Positions 12,221 to 25,830 of a DNA stretch of 64,000 nucleotides are shown in pieces (the stretch's first letter is position 1; every line of letters begins with the position of its first letter). Both the position numbers and the translations under genes were made by a program. Below the pieces are notes generated by a model, which saw only the letters and a program-made list of their open reading frames with translations, was not told where the DNA came from and made no database searches. Source of the DNA: Sclerodactyla briareus (lineage: Eukaryota > Echinodermata > Holothuroidea > Dendrochirotida > Sclerodactylidae); contig JAODTK010003065.1 of assembly GCA_026419785.1 (NCBI GenBank), positions 248,001 to 312,000 on the forward strand, in the 5' to 3' direction.

Positions 12221-15200
12221 AGTATTGTGTCTATTTGCAATCCCGGTTGATTGGATTCCAAATAAATGAACTACCTCAGGAAATCCACATACGTCCTGCG
12301 GGTACCCTCGTGAAATCCAGGCCAAAGAGAATTCGCTGTGGGGACGTCCCTATCAATGATAATTGGGAGAAGACAGCGCCTTTAAACTTTAGCTTAGATA
12401 TTGAATACGATCACGTGTATAAGGCAAAAGATTTAATCATCCATACACTGAAGGAAAGAAACAGAACGTAACCACGACAGCTCATACCGCACAGAATGAG
12501 GATTGAGCAGCATGAGTCATGATCAGAGGTTTATGGATGACCAAGCTTTGTATACGTTAGTCCTAATGTTGAGACTAGGTGTGTCTTTTTAATAGCCTTG
12601 CATAGCGCGTATTACACCCTCTAGTTGTTTTAACAATATGTACAGTGGTGTAACCCTCGCGACAATCGTTCTAAATTGATTGTAAAATCTTGCCTTCAAA
12701 TTGTAATCGGGCCAATCACGTCAATTCTCAGCGTTGTCAATGGTACCTGCATTAACGCCCGCAGTACATTTACGCGGGCCTCGTGGATTTCGACGCCTTA
12801 ATTCAATTTCGTATGTTACATCGCAGCGTGGAGGCAAGTACGAGGCGGTATGGAGACGGACATACTATTGGAGGAAAGTTGCTATAGATAAGGAGCTAAA
12901 TTACTCGGCTTAGTCAATCACCTCATCGCTTTCTTCTGCAATACTACCGTAAGAAAAACTTTTTTCAGTCTAACGAGAGTCGCATGTCCGGTATACAAGC
13001 CATGGAGTTTTTGCAGGAGGAGTGGAGTAGTTTGTAGCTATAAACGTTCGAATGGTTTGCATAGGATGAGATGATTATCGAGTCCTTTGAAACAAGACTC
13101 TGTTCTATGCCTCGATAAGAGAATAAGGCTAGGGTGTTCCATAGATGCGTATGCGTACTGTTCTTGATCGCCCACTTTACGGTCAATGAGCTGGGCTATT
13201 GTTTGAAATTTTATTCAGTTTCAAAGATAGATATTGGTTTCACGGCAGACAAAAAATCATAACGAAGCAACCAACTCTGAATAGCGAAATAAGCCACATG
13301 TACCAGTACTATGCGGATGCTTATCACCGCGAATTATACTGTGAATATCCTTCCTCAAAAAGCTTAAGAAACGAAAGAATGGTGGGCTGTTGCCTTTTTA
13401 ATGATTTTTTCGCATAGACACTATAGCTGTGTTTTTCCTCTTCTGACACAAACATTCGCTTTCCGTTAATATGTGATTTTCACATCGTCCCGTATACGCA
13501 TACGCTTCTATGGAATCCCGGCCTGAGTCTAATTAAATCAAAATCATTTCTCACGGGGGGAAAGAAAATGGGGAAAGGTGGGGCCGTCATCTGCGTATAC
13601 GACCATCTAGCAATACAACCGCATGAATAAATTATTGGTCAACAGAGGCCTACAATTGACATTCCGATAGCTATCGAAGTTCGTTGTATGAGTGCTTACT
13701 TACTCTGATTTTCTTTCCTTTTCTGCCTCGGTACTCTGTCTCGGGCTCCATCATTCGCTTCGCTTCCTTACCTCGTGTAGTACACTAGTAACACCTAAAG
13801 TACAGTAAACTGGGTGTGGAAATAAGAAAGGAAGACTTCGCCCTCATCCTTGTGTAGGCAGCTGCTTGGCTCGTGATATTTTGTACAAAAATTGCGGAAG
13901 ATGTGGGAATACCCTCCTGAATAACTATATTGAAATATCATTCATAAAGTGTAAATGAATAAAATATATCAAAAAAGGAAATGTGCCAAAGGAAGATCAG
14001 AAAAAATTTTTTCAGTACACTTCACTTCAACATTTGGCCTTTTCAACTGAGTGCTTGCATCAATATACCCCCCTGGAGTGGCGGCAATAATGAACTCCTT
14101 GATTCACCAAACCCTACTTGGCAGCCTTCCGAGCCAGGCAAGAATTTCTATAATTTAAATTCAACTGTTCAAGTACCCCCAGCCTCCCCAAATATACAGT
14201 CATACAGCAATTCCAACATTCTGTGATAAATATGAGAAGTTTGGGAGGGAAAGAGGGCTGGTATTACGTTCAGTCTCCGTGAGATGCCAGTGCTATTCCC
14301 GCGCTTCGCAACACTGGAAGATCTTGACCGTATTTACATTACTGTTAAGTGTAGGTACCTGACCGGGGGGAGGCCGGGGACTTTTGGCATCACACTAACA
14401 ACGAAAAACGGAACGCCCTTCAGATCATTTGTAAATATTTATCCGTAGGAGAACTGAGGACATACACGTTCTTAACTGCAATTAATATTAGTGTCCGGTT
14501 TTTAGAGTTACGTCTACACCGTGTTGGGTTGCCAGACACCGCATTTGTCCCCTTTTTCATGTAACCCGCGAATACATCACAGCATTCAGTTAGCGATTAT
14601 TGTTAAGTGGTTGACGAATTGCCTGATTTGTTGATCAGAGGAAGGAACTGTGTAAGACATTCACAGCTGAACAATGACAACACAATTCATTTTTGGTGTG
14701 CGGGGTAACATAGTATGTTATACCCGTCCGCATAGATAATTATTTAATGTTATGAAACTACCTTATAAAGGAACTTTCTTCAGGTGAAGATTGGTAAGCA
14801 GCCAAAGAGTTTGGGAAAGAATCACTACGCAATGGTGCGTTCTTGTCACAGACTAATGGGGGAAATTATTTCTAATGTTTTCGGCATTGTATGAAAGTGA
14901 AAATCAGAAGTTTGTAACAACAACTGGAGACACGTTTCCCATATACTTAATCCGAAGCATGCCGACAGTGTGTGTTTCAATAACATCACGGCTTTGTAAG
15001 TGTGGGTTGTTTTTTTTCTAACCGGACCAACTTGTGCTAGGGTTCTTGATCTTAAGTCTTGCTGTGTCTTCCTATAGTCTGATTTATTCCGCCAGGGAAC
15101 TCAAGAATGTTAGTCGTTAAAACGTTCCATCCAATCGATCTGAAAGCTTGTTCTGAAATGTCCGCCCCAGCACAAACTGATAGTTTGAAAAGTGGATGTG

Positions 15201-15779
15201 GTACTGATGTCTTCCGCCCCCTGCGTAAAGTCGGTTTCGGGGTAGTTTTTACGCGAAAAACAGGTGGGATAGGGGCAAAACATTGGTCCCCGAAAAATGT
15301 CAAGGTCACAGAGTCGAATTGTTGTTGTTATTTTGGAAGGTTGCGATGGCAAACGAAAAACTCGGATTGGGAATGTGGGACTGTTGTCGTCCTAAACAAC
15401 ATGAAGGTAATTCCAAGTGGGGTCACGGGAGGTCGAGGGTTTGCATAATGTGTTCGATTGTCTTCACTTATTTCACTTATTTGAATAGAACACGGAGAAC
15501 CTGGAGAATGTGAACAACAGTTTGGTCCTGAACCAAAACAAAGGGGTAGGTAATTTCAAAGTCACCGTAGATCAAATGGACATGATGATGTGCTTTCTCC
15601 AGATGAGGTCGTCATGAAACAATCAAGGGGGCCTGGTGGGGCAATAGACGTCGATGTGGGATGTACCCACTGTACATGTCTAGTAAGGGGGTTCGTACTG
15701 TGTGGCTGTGCACTTCATACTTTTTTCTCACTTTCGTGACCGATTCTCAATGTTCATTATAGTCTTGATGGGCTTTTGC
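12221..15779. other. No gene recognised
   Basis: Overlapping frames on both strands at about 15050-15450 reach 113 codons but show no family motif or splice context. Confidence 0.45.
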
Positions 15780-15789
15780 TTTTCTGATA

Positions 15790-16275
15790 TCGTGGTTTAT
15801 ACCTTGACGAAGCTCCGAACAACCCATGCAATTATGACAGTTGCGTGCGTGTGTGCTGATGTTGTGTGCATGTTGTGTGTGTGTGTGTGTGTTTGTTTTT
15901 GTGTTCGTGTGTGTGTTGCGGCAGTGTGTGTGACGCCCGGTTTGTAAACACGATAGCTTGTCAGGTCTGAGTTGGTTAGCCTCAGAGCTTGGTAGGTCTA
16001 CTCCTGCCATAATGAGTACACGATCCCCTATTTTTAAGGGCCAGGTAAGAGGTGGCATAACTGAGGTCACTCGAGTAAAAAATCCTGATATTCTTATGAA
16101 CATGGTAAGTCCATCACGGACTTTGTGTACAAATCTTTCATTTGGATGGAGACAGGGTACGAAACCCTGCAGTTCAGTGTCGTCCAAGGTCCTTCTTTTG
16201 CTGAAAATATGATTTATGCTGGAAATCATATTTTGGCCAATATTCAACTTGTAAACACGATAGCTAATCCATCCC
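15790..16275 (-). mobile_element. Family B element, reversed, with CA microsatellite and terminus
   Basis: Read on the minus strand it has gtgacctcag, aaaataggggatcgtgtactcattatgg, ctatcgtgtttacaa, then gcgtcacacacac and a CA microsatellite (15845-15930). It ends cttcgtcaaggtataaa. This matches word for word the order in the 51.4 and 60.4-63.0 kb copies. A second ttgtaaacacgatagct at 16249 marks another core unit. Confidence 0.75.
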
Positions 16276-16485
16276 ATACGGTTTACTAGGTATGGGTAAG
16301 AAGGGGTGGGGCAACGAGTGTCCCATGAGAAGTGAGAACAAAGATCACCAAGTATGTATTAAGGGTGCGTCAGAAAGTCATCATTGGTCAACGAGCAATC
16401 AACTGCGGTGGAGGTAATACTGGTGAGGAAACGTGGCGGTTTAGGAACACGTTGTCTGATCCAGTGTCTCACAAGAGTACAGAAG

Positions 16486-16755
16486 CAAGTAGTTTTTTTA
16501 ATGGATTGATATGGATGGATGGATGATGGATAGATCGATCGATGATCGATCGAGCGGGCCGTGTAGGCGGACAGACACACAGACAGACAGACACAGAACA
16601 GACAAGAAGACAGACAGACAGCCCACATACAGAACAGAACAGACCAGACAGATAGATAGATCGATAGATGAATGGATGGCGGGCCGGCGAATGGGTGGCG
16701 GGCGGGCGGCGGTACGGACGACGGACGGACGACGCTCGATAGTAGATAGATCTCA
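16486..16755. repeat. Compound GATG/GATC/GACA/GGCG microsatellite
   Basis: This is a succession of GATG, GATC, ACAG(A), GATA and GGCGGGC/GGAC runs over about 270 bp, which explains the repetitive frames on both strands. Confidence 0.9.
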
Positions 16756-17169
16756 CCCAGGCAAGACTCTCCGCCAGTCCTGTCGCTTTCGGCCGCTTTG
16801 CAGTCTGAACCTGTCGATGGAAAATGGGAACAGAAAATAAATCAATACTCCAATATCATCGCCTATTTGGCATCGGGCCGGCTACATGCATGGTACACTG
16901 TGGCAAAATACATGGACCAGGCTTCCTGCAGTGGCAACGCACCATAACAAGCCCTCATGTTCTAGTGAGACATGGCATACCGTGGTAGACCTTGGCGTAT
17001 ATTGTTTTCCCAAATTATGAAACAATTATTTTCTGCTGTGATAAACATTCGATTCCACGTCCTATTGGCCTAGCACGAATGGGGACCACTTCTGATCTTG
17101 GAAGAAGTCTAGCCTTCACTTAGTTCTCCAAAGTAATATAGGCCTTATCATCATAGAGATGGGGCTACC

Positions 17170-17560
17170 AGCTAAATGGTTATTCCACAGCGAAATTGCC
17201 CCAGGGGGGTTGAGTGCTAAGTACAGTTCGTAGAGCGTCGGTTCACAACCCGATAGGTGAGGGTTCGATGCCGAGTCATACCGAGACCTAACCAATACCG
17301 GATGCTTCTCGTGGTCACATGGACCAGGACACTGTGGTGAGTCGAACGCCCCCCGGGGGGGGGGGGTTTCCCATGTGCGTGTTGATTCCCGCAACCCACA
17401 TGAGGCTTGCCTTGTACACCTACCCGTTGAGGTTCCGAAGCTGGCAAAACTCGCGGACTCCCAGGATCTGGCACCCTTGTCGAGTCCTTGCATAGGTTTC
17501 CACAGCTGCTCGTCAAAGAAAAACGAACCAAATAACTGCAAACAAGTCACACACCACCAT
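17170..17560 (+). mobile_element. tRNA-derived SINE-like element
   Basis: The sequence agtacagttcgtagagc resembles a tRNA A box with D-arm. It is followed about 35 bp later by a T-arm-like gagggttcgatgcc (B box GGTTCGANNCC). The spacing suits a pol III internal promoter. There is no mature tRNA fold I would trust: the acceptor stem does not pair well. A body of about 250 bp follows (containing a G11 run). It fits a tRNA-SINE head better than a functional tRNA. Confidence 0.55.
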
Positions 17561-17604
17561 AAATGTCATAAGAAAACTATATGGGGAATGGCGGGGAAAC
17601 CTAA

Positions 17605-17965
17605 ATCCGAAACACTTGCATAAAAAACAGATTGGACGTAAGTCTCTTTTCATCGCTGATGAGTCAACTCTGCCGATCCTGCTGATATTATTTATACAAT
17701 ACCCATGACATTGCATCTATATGCCGACTATTGTTCCGAATGTATAGTTGACAATTGGTTGCAGCAGGTTAGGATCCTGAATCCCGCAAAATCCTGAAAC
17801 TTGAATAAACATGTAGGCCGTAATTCCTCTCTTTCATCACTGATGAAGTCAACTTTTTCTCCGAATCCTCTAATATTAAATTTCCCTTTACATTGCTTCT
17901 ATGGCCGCCTGTTGTCCCGAGGTGAAGTTGACCATCTGTTGGCAGCAGGTTAGGGCCTGACCCTC
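17605..17965 (+). repeat. Direct tandem duplication, period about 182 bp
   Basis: Two units share tctctttcatc-ctgatga(a)gtcaact, cattgcttctat-gccg-ctgttgt and gcagcaggttagg-cctga, with offsets of 180-183 bp. They differ by about a quarter of positions, so the duplication is old. Confidence 0.8.
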
Positions 17966-18754
17966 GGGGGTCGGGTCCACAACCAGTGGTTCCTCCACCA
18001 AGCTCCATCATTATCGTCCGTATGTTGTGCACGGGCCGAACGGAGGTCTAGGGATCGGAGTGCATGAACTGATCCTGGGCTTAAATGAATCGGCACGGTG
18101 CATTGCGTCGGGTTCCCGGTTCTCCGGGCATATAGGCGGAATTTTCATTCTGAAACGCCTTCGGTAAACATCGTGCCCGATAGAAGACCAGCAGCCACTT
18201 GATCCATTCGTTTCATACTCACGCGCGATTCCGTAGTCAATCGTCGTACAAATGAAAAAGTGACGCAACATGCTCGAAGGTGAGGGATAATAGGAACTTC
18301 ACATCGTTTGAGACTCCGCCAGGTAATACCCTCGAGTAATTCTGTGCCTTCGATTCAATAAGTCAATGAAAGGTTGCTTCTGGTTATTCCGTTGTCGCCC
18401 ATTACTATAACTATAAGCGCTGTGGTATCTGAAGGAATAAAAAGACATCGCCACAGAAGCCCCAGTCAGTCAGTCAGTATTTCGGCACAGCCGAGCTCTA
18501 TCAGCGCTCGACCTCCATTCATCTCGGCCGCCATACGCCACAATTTCTTCTTTTGATCTCTCATATCATTTCAGTGTACCCCTTTTCGACACATGCTACG
18601 TTGTCCCGGCCCGGAGCATATGAAAGAAACGCTAAGATATTGATTGTTAAAAGAAAAACTACTGAAAAAATACGAACGTCTATAGAGAACAGGAACACAA
18701 CCTATCGATCGAACGACAAACTTCCTTATCATACTTAGAAATTTGCGCCAGGCT

Positions 18755-19690
18755 ATCTAATCTATCTATCATAATCTATCCTATCTATACTATCTTCTAT
18801 CTCTCTATCTATCTATCTATCCTAGCTATCTATCATCTATTATCTATCTGTCTATCTATCTATCTATCTATCCATGTGTCAACAATTTGCTTTTTTTGCC
18901 CCCAAACCGTCATTTTGTTGTGCCGGATGTTGACCAACTTGTCAAACAATGTCCATTGACCCCTGGGACATGTTTGGCTTTTGGTGAGGTCAAGGTAAAG
19001 GTCGTTAAAGGGGGGTAATAAGGTCATCATGTGTAACATTCCAACTGTATCTCCTCCTACCAATTGTGGTACGCAGTGCTCCTTTCGTCATAATGATGAT
19101 CTATCAGCCGTACCTTCGGGGTGTCAGGAATTTCTAGTCCAAGGTTCCACTTGGCTCGAGGGGCCCATTTTATGAAATTTCACACCTGGCAGCCTACTCG
19201 AAATAGCATCTCCTCCCACAAGCTTCAATTGATTCTCTCAAAGTTACATGCCATGGTCCTTGTGGCAGAGGGCGATCGGGGTGTCAGGAAAATTTGGGCC
19301 CAGCCCTTTCATGAAATTGGCACATATTGGTGCTTGAAATAAAATTTCCTCCCCCAAGCCTAATTGACTTTCTGGTCGTTACAGAATAGTGTTTTGGTGG
19401 AGGGTCATTGGGGTTGTTCATTGTGACTTTTGGGCCCAGGACACCAAGTTTTGAGCTATTAGGTAATACTCTGCAACATACGTCAGGGCTAATTACAAAA
19501 GAGGGGTTTGGGTGTGTGTGAAGAGAAGCAAAAAAAAGCAATCATTCTTTGATGATGTTGACGCACACTTGAAGCCCGATGTTTCAACGAACTTTGGAAC
19601 AATCTTTGACCATGTGAAGGTCAAGGCCATAGGTCATTGGAGTGACACAACATGCCACTGTTTGAAACTACCCTTCTTGGTCTCATGATC
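18755..19690 (-). mobile_element. Family A element, reversed: core units plus (GATA)n tail
   Basis: On the minus strand, units contain caattgaagcttgtgggaggagatgc and catgaaatgggcc, the same words as the plus-strand array at 43.25-45.0 kb. The TATC microsatellite (18755-18880) sits at the low-coordinate side, where a reversed element should have its GATA tail. At least two core units are visible (about 19130-19260 and 19270-19420). Confidence 0.7.
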
Positions 19691-22600
19691 TTGACATTTA
19701 ACACATTCGTACATTGTGCGGTTTGAGCTACGACCTATACTTACTACTCGTTAGTACCGTGATAAACTGACCACGATTATCCAGGAAAGCCAAGGAGCTG
19801 ATAGAGAAGTAACCTGCGTAAAACCTGGGCGACACCTCATATTTTCTGTATGTCGTTTAAACTGACAGTTCTGCATGTGGTCTCACAACATGACATTATA
19901 TAAAACATATGATGGGGAGAGATAATTTTCAAATTTGCCTAATGGTAATGATATGAGGCTATTAATTGGTCCCTCTCGTTCTGAGAACATTCCTGTTCGT
20001 ACGCCATTCAGGGGTGTCATAGTTTTGTTTGCGCATGATCCCACTCAAGTTCCTTCCTCTCTGATCCCCTACCACCCCTACTGGAATATTCAATGTTATT
20101 AACAGACTTGAGGACCACGATCTTTCCTGTGTGGGGCTGAAAAAAAAAAAAAAAAAAAATGGTTATTCTCCTGCATGTAATTATCAATCGGTGTCCACGA
20201 GTTGTTGCCACCCCCATCCTCACGTCCAGGAAAATCATCACGAATTCTCTAATTCAATAGGAGCTACTGATGACATCTCACACCAAATACGGACCTAGCT
20301 CTATTTCACCTGCTCTGTCGAGGTTATTATGAGGAGAATATCGCACTCTAGGCATTATTTCGTTTTCAACGAGAAACTCGTTTCACTGATTGTCAGCGCA
20401 TGGTCTCCGTCCGTAAAATCTTCAACCAGTCTGCTAGTATTGGACGTTATTGCACGTTAGTTTAATAACAAAGAGGTCAACACTGATAGTATGGTGGTCG
20501 ATCTTTTAAAAGATGTTAATCCTGATGTAGGGAGGTAACGATATTTTATAATTGGCTGATTGACGTCTTTGCGGTATGACAGGGCTCGCTCTGGAACCTA
20601 ATATTGTCCATATATATCAATTAAAGCACGGTATCTGTAGGGACCGTATTCGAAACAGTGGATTGTTCTGGCCTGAGTTGTCTTCAATCTGCCTGCTGAC
20701 AAAGATCATTTTCTGAGATTTTCAAATAACCACATAACACTGCTATTAATAGCACCATCAGTCCCTCCCCCTCCCCGGGGGTCCCTTGCACAGGTTCGCG
20801 GTGCCACTGTTCTGTGAGTTGGGGGTCAAGAGCAATTGGGTGGGGGGGGGGTCCGAAGCAGTGATGGAACATTTTGTGGTGAAAAAAACATAATTATGGA
20901 AGGCCTCCCCAAAAGTTGGGATCATGACCCCCTGGACCCCCTAGGGGCTGCCCCTAATGCCTTTTTATACCAGGGGTCGGAGGGGACCTTTGTAACACTG
21001 AATACATGTGCGTGTCGACACTTAAGACTGACATGTTTACAATATAAGAAACTGGGACATTCATAACAGCACCACCATACCTTATGAACTTTGCTGGAAA
21101 ACCCTCGAGCCGGGGGGGGGGTGCGCATCAATTGAATTAGCTTAAACACGACGAATCTCAGCCTGCTGTTAATCCACGGTTCCACGGACGACCACGTGTT
21201 GGTAGACTGTCGTTGGTCAATGGCCCCAACTGCTCGAGGCATGTTCGCACAGTAAATGTTTGGAACGTGACCATACCGTACCCATTGCCCCCTTTGTGGG
21301 CATACGTTACACCCAACCCCCACCCCCACCCCCAAGGAAAAAACCGAAAAAAAAAAACGCGCACTCATTGGTATGGTGTGAGCTCTCATAATAGTGTCAA
21401 AGGCTTGATAAAATAGGGGCACACGCATGGCATGTTCGTGGAGTTTAATTTCTCCGACAACGACCCTCAATCCGCGCCAAAACTAAACTGCAGTGGTCGA
21501 CTTCCATTGTGCTGTCATTAAATTTCATCAACAGCCTTAACTGGCCTACTGAACACACCCACCAAACTTTGTGGATGACCCCTCTGTTAACGTACCGTTA
21601 CCGTACCTTGGATCTTCTCGTTTGTAGCCTCCTGAGACTGTCGGGGTTCTTGTTTCGTTAAGCTATGAATTGTCGCTGTAGGCCGGGTATGGTAGACATG
21701 CATTCTGTTCAGTGAAACATGCGTTCAGCTTCAAAAATTGGGGGTATTTATTGAATATTAGTAGCTACTTGTCGTTACCAACACTGAATAGCTTGAAAAC
21801 GGGGAATTCCCTACTCCCCGATCGTGCATAGCCTACAGCAACAATGCCCACTTCTCAGGTCCAATTTTCCAGGACAAACGATCCAAAGCGGCATACATCG
21901 GAGAGTCCATACAACTCGGTAAACCATGGTCGCAATAGTAGGGGCCTACATTGCACTGATTTGTATAGGTCTATTTGTCGAAAATTTCGTTCGGTCCCGT
22001 GATTGCTCTTTGTTGCAGTAGAACGCAACTCTCTTGTATCATTCTTTGCCAACACATGAACTTTTATCACTTAATCATGCCTTCTCAATTAATTTCGTAA
22101 AGTGCCAACTACGCGATGCTTTGGCCTACTAATCAAAGGGACACTGAGCGGCCATGACTGAGTTGCGCGGAGTGGACGAGCATTATTTTCAGTCAGCGAC
22201 TCGCCTGGTTTCAGGAAACTGCGCGTGGGTTTCCCACGCATCAAGACGTGAGCAACGACTTGACCATAAATTCAGAATTTTTCATACCAAGGACGACTTC
22301 TTGAATGAACCCCGATCAAATTACCTTTGGTGGAAAAACATTGGGGCCTGGGACTCCCCCCTTCCAAAATGCAGGCAGCAATCGAATTCACATGGTTAGT
22401 CCCAAAATAATGGAGATATTTCGAATCGCTTTGTCTGAATGATGTGGGGATCGCATACAGAGTAACTCGCATAAAACCGATTTGGGGCTCCGAGCAGTGG
22501 CCCCTGCCGGAGGTCTAAGAGGTGGACATATGACGCAGCGCGACCTGCAGGGGCATGTGGATTTGACCCTTTTGTACAATGAAGTATCATCAGTTACCTA

Positions 22601-25600
22601 TGAAAGACAAGAAATACAAAGTTAAAAGACATAAAATAAAAATTCTTTTGGCCTACTTTAACCTCAATGGCTACATTTAGCACTTCTTGCGCATTCTGCG
22701 ATGTTTCTTTGAAGGTTTTGGTGTTACTAAGTAGTTTGCCCTATTAGCAACAGGTGTTTTGGAGCGGCACGGTTATTGGCGGTTCGCAGTTTCATCAATC
22801 TTGTGTTAGTCCGTTTAATATAGCATTCGAAAAATCCTGTCTGACACGTTTTTTCTTATTCTACGGGATCCATTGTTTTTTTTTCATGCCAGTCGCGTCG
22901 TGTGCCATGCTGACTTCCCTCAGAGCGCAACAAGTGGCGCGCGCTGCCGAGGCCTGACGAAACTCCACTTCTCATCACTTTTATGTGGAACTGGTTTTCC
23001 CCCTGGTTCAAAGCGTGATCACAAGTAACCCCCATCCTGGGAGAATTCCGAGGTCCTGTTCAACATAGGATTACTTTCAGGATGCTGACGCTTGCGTTAT
23101 CCGGCCAACGACATGATCCCGCCCGGGCTTATTTGGCACTCCCGAATCACAAAAAACTATTCGCCACGCGGGCTCCGTTCCTCTCTCTGCTGCTCCTACA
23201 ATATTGAACGGCGGAATGGCCAAATGTGATCCGCTGGAAAACCGCACCTGTATTGTCGCTAGCTGGCCTCCCAATCTCTGGAATAACCTTCCATTCAGTG
23301 GTGCGCCAGGATTTCCCCTTCCCTCACGGGGGGTCCAAGTTGCCCCTCCCGCGGTAAAAAAATACGGGGAGAAACAAAAAAATGAAAGTGACGTAGGCTA
23401 ATGTAAGTCATACAAACCGTGTCGAAGACATGTTCCCACAATTTTTTCGCACTAGCCCCCCCCCCACTCCTTACACCCCCCCGCCGCCCAAACCCCCCCC
23501 CCCCCCTCCCCTCGCTGGTCAAATCATTGTTACATCATCAGCTTCCAGTACCCCCCCACGTACCCCCACCCACTACGAGGGACGCTTCAGGGGAAACGTC
23601 TGGGGTTTAACATGGATTTCGTCGGTTTAAATCCGCCACATACCCGCTATGGTATGAGTTGAACTCAATTTCGACATAGAAATTTATGTTGGACATCTTC
23701 GTCGAAGATTGACCAATCTGCTAGGGCACCACAATTGTCACAGGTATCCTAGGGCAGTGCATGTAGTCCCAGTTGAGATCTCGTAGGCGTAAACCTCGGG
23801 GGCGCAGAATGGGTGAGAAATGTGAGAGCGGGGTGAAGCAAAAGTTTAAATGTTCACAGGGCAGGGAACAACTAACCCCAAAAAATGGTGGTTGCTCCTT
23901 CCAACGAATTTAGGCCAACATTTTTGGAGATTGGGCGTAATTAATAAAATTTTCGGATACTCTGACATCTCACAAGTCATATTTAGCGCCCTACAAAAAC
24001 TAAGGCGTTAAGATCAGGGAAGATTGGGAAGTACCTTTTCTATCTAACATCTGGAGCCTCATATCCCGAAATGTCTGGGTAAACACTCACCAACCGATAC
24101 TGTCTCTCCGATCAGATATTGAATCCACGCCATATAAGTAAACTCTACTTAGCCCAGATAGGGACAGAATTGGGGGACAGAATATTTTTTCCCCCCCGAA
24201 AATTACAAATTTGATGCGTATCGGAGGGGGCCTAGTGCCCCTCCTCCCGGTGGCCCCCCCCCCCCCCGATAATTTTGGTGGGGGGAAATAATAAAAAAAA
24301 TTCTTTAGTCAGTAATAGACGACCAGTTTGAAATAGACGCAGACCTAGCCTAATTTGTTGTTTTCCATGACAAGAAAGGCAGTAACCTAATTGGGCCAAA
24401 TTTGCACTATATATAGAGGTATCGTTCGTGCTTCGCGCGTGGTACTAGTAGTGGAACTCGTCCGAGTGCTCTTCCCGTCCTCCCGAACACATCGCTCTGC
24501 AGCTCTATATGGTAAATTTCTTCCTCATGTGGCCCCAGCTTCATACATAATATGTGGAGGTGAAAATAATACCAGCAACAATTCTCATTGAACTTGACAA
24601 CTACACAACCCTCTTTTGATTACTAAACCTTTAGCCTCTTGTCCGTGTTCTTCCCTCTCTCACCATGTGCAATTTTCAACTGCAGTATAGGAGGCTTCAT
24701 ACTGCTGATTTTCAACGCGGGGGGGTCGTGTTTTTCTCTCCAGGGAACTACTACTCGGAAGTGCCTGCTCTCTAGGCATAACGTTAATATTGATGATTGG
24801 AGACAGTGATCGTGAAAGTTCTAAATTTCTGCTGGATGATGATTTTTCTCACGATGTGCTCTGGAAAATCTTGAAAAAATGTGCGCGCTTCTGCGCGCAC
24901 TGTAGATGGCGCAGCAAATCGTTGAACTTCTGCTGTAAAGTTACAGTCGGGGCAACGTATAGGACCGAGTCTGGCATAATGTCAAAAATTTCCACCGATT
25001 ACCAAATTGTGATCACAATGATCATAAACGCCCGGAAAAGGCCATCTCCGGCCATCCTGGGGGCGTGCACAATCAAAAATGTTCGTAACTCTCACTCGAC
25101 ACAATGGTGCGCCCGCTCGATAACATTTCGATCTCCCCTGTGCCCCCTCCCGAAGCCGACAAGTCTGGCGACGCCATTGCTCTAGCTTCCCCCTCCTTCC
25201 AGGCGCCTCCCACTGAAAAAATGCTAGCTGCGCCCACCAAAGATCAGTACGGAAAAGTAGGTCTACTATTTCCCTGCAATCTGAGTGATCGATTGCTCTT
25301 GAAACTGTTCTCAACGATTCGTGCCCAGCATTATTAGGCTGCTGTTTAAGTGGCCGGCAAATCATCATCATCCCACATTTCAATAACGGGTGTGTACATC
25401 ACGGTTTAAATTAGTTACATCTTGTCAAAGAGATTTCTGGCTAAACAAAAATGAAGGGGGTTGCTTTCAATCCTAGCTCCACCTTTTCACGTAAATTGTA
25501 AATTTGCAGTAGGTTTTTGGTATTTTATTTGAAATTGCTTGCTGAACGTATTCTTTCATAAAAACCTAGAGAGGGCCCGTAGCTGCTGTGGTTGCTATAG

Positions 25601-25689
25601 AATATTGGGGATGGCTGAAAGCCTATATCCCTGCATAGTGAAAAACTCAACCTTTTTTTCTTACTGAAATTTCATGCAGCATCTAGATT
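19691..25689. other. No gene recognised; homopolymer-rich
   Basis: It holds an A-run (20140-20159) and C/G runs (20840, 21110, 23455-23510, 24255). The longest frames (minus 20922-21470, plus 24790-25185) show no motif. A stretch near 23270-23310 reads WPPNLWNNLPFS, faintly like the tail of a LINE reverse transcriptase. Confidence 0.4.
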
Positions 25690-25830
25690 TATTCAATTAT
25701 GGCCCGCGGCGTGATAGGCCATTTCCCGGGGCAGATCTGGGAGGTCGGGTGAAAAGCCAACATTTCTGGTGCGCTTCCGCGCCAACCACTGGGGGCGCTC
25801 TGCTCAGATAGTAAATGGCAGTCCACATCG
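25690..25830 (+). repeat. GC-rich dispersed element C, copy 1
   Basis: It contains ggccatttcccgggg, gatctgggaggt, gccaacatttctg-gtgcgcttccgcgcc and gggggcgctc. Copies recur at 26660-26790 and, reversed, at 35590-35760 and 36690-36760. Confidence 0.6.

Noticed and set aside
15747-16277. 176-codon frame, minus strand
   Set aside because: It runs through a CA microsatellite (His/Thr repeats) and family B repeat units, so it is repeat-derived.
17229-17290. Functional tRNA gene
   Set aside because: A and B boxes are present but the acceptor and anticodon stems do not pair convincingly; SINE head preferred.
20922-21470. Longest open frame in the window (182 codons, minus strand)
   Set aside because: No motif, low-complexity glycine/valine patch from a CCCCCA-type run, and competing frames on the other strand; looks like chance.
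23080-23310. WPPNLWNNLPFS, like the tail of a LINE reverse transcriptase
   Set aside because: Too short and no further similarity upstream; kept only as a remark.
24790-25185. 131-codon plus-strand frame
   Set aside because: No motif, strong competing minus-strand frame, and GC-rich dispersed-element words nearby.
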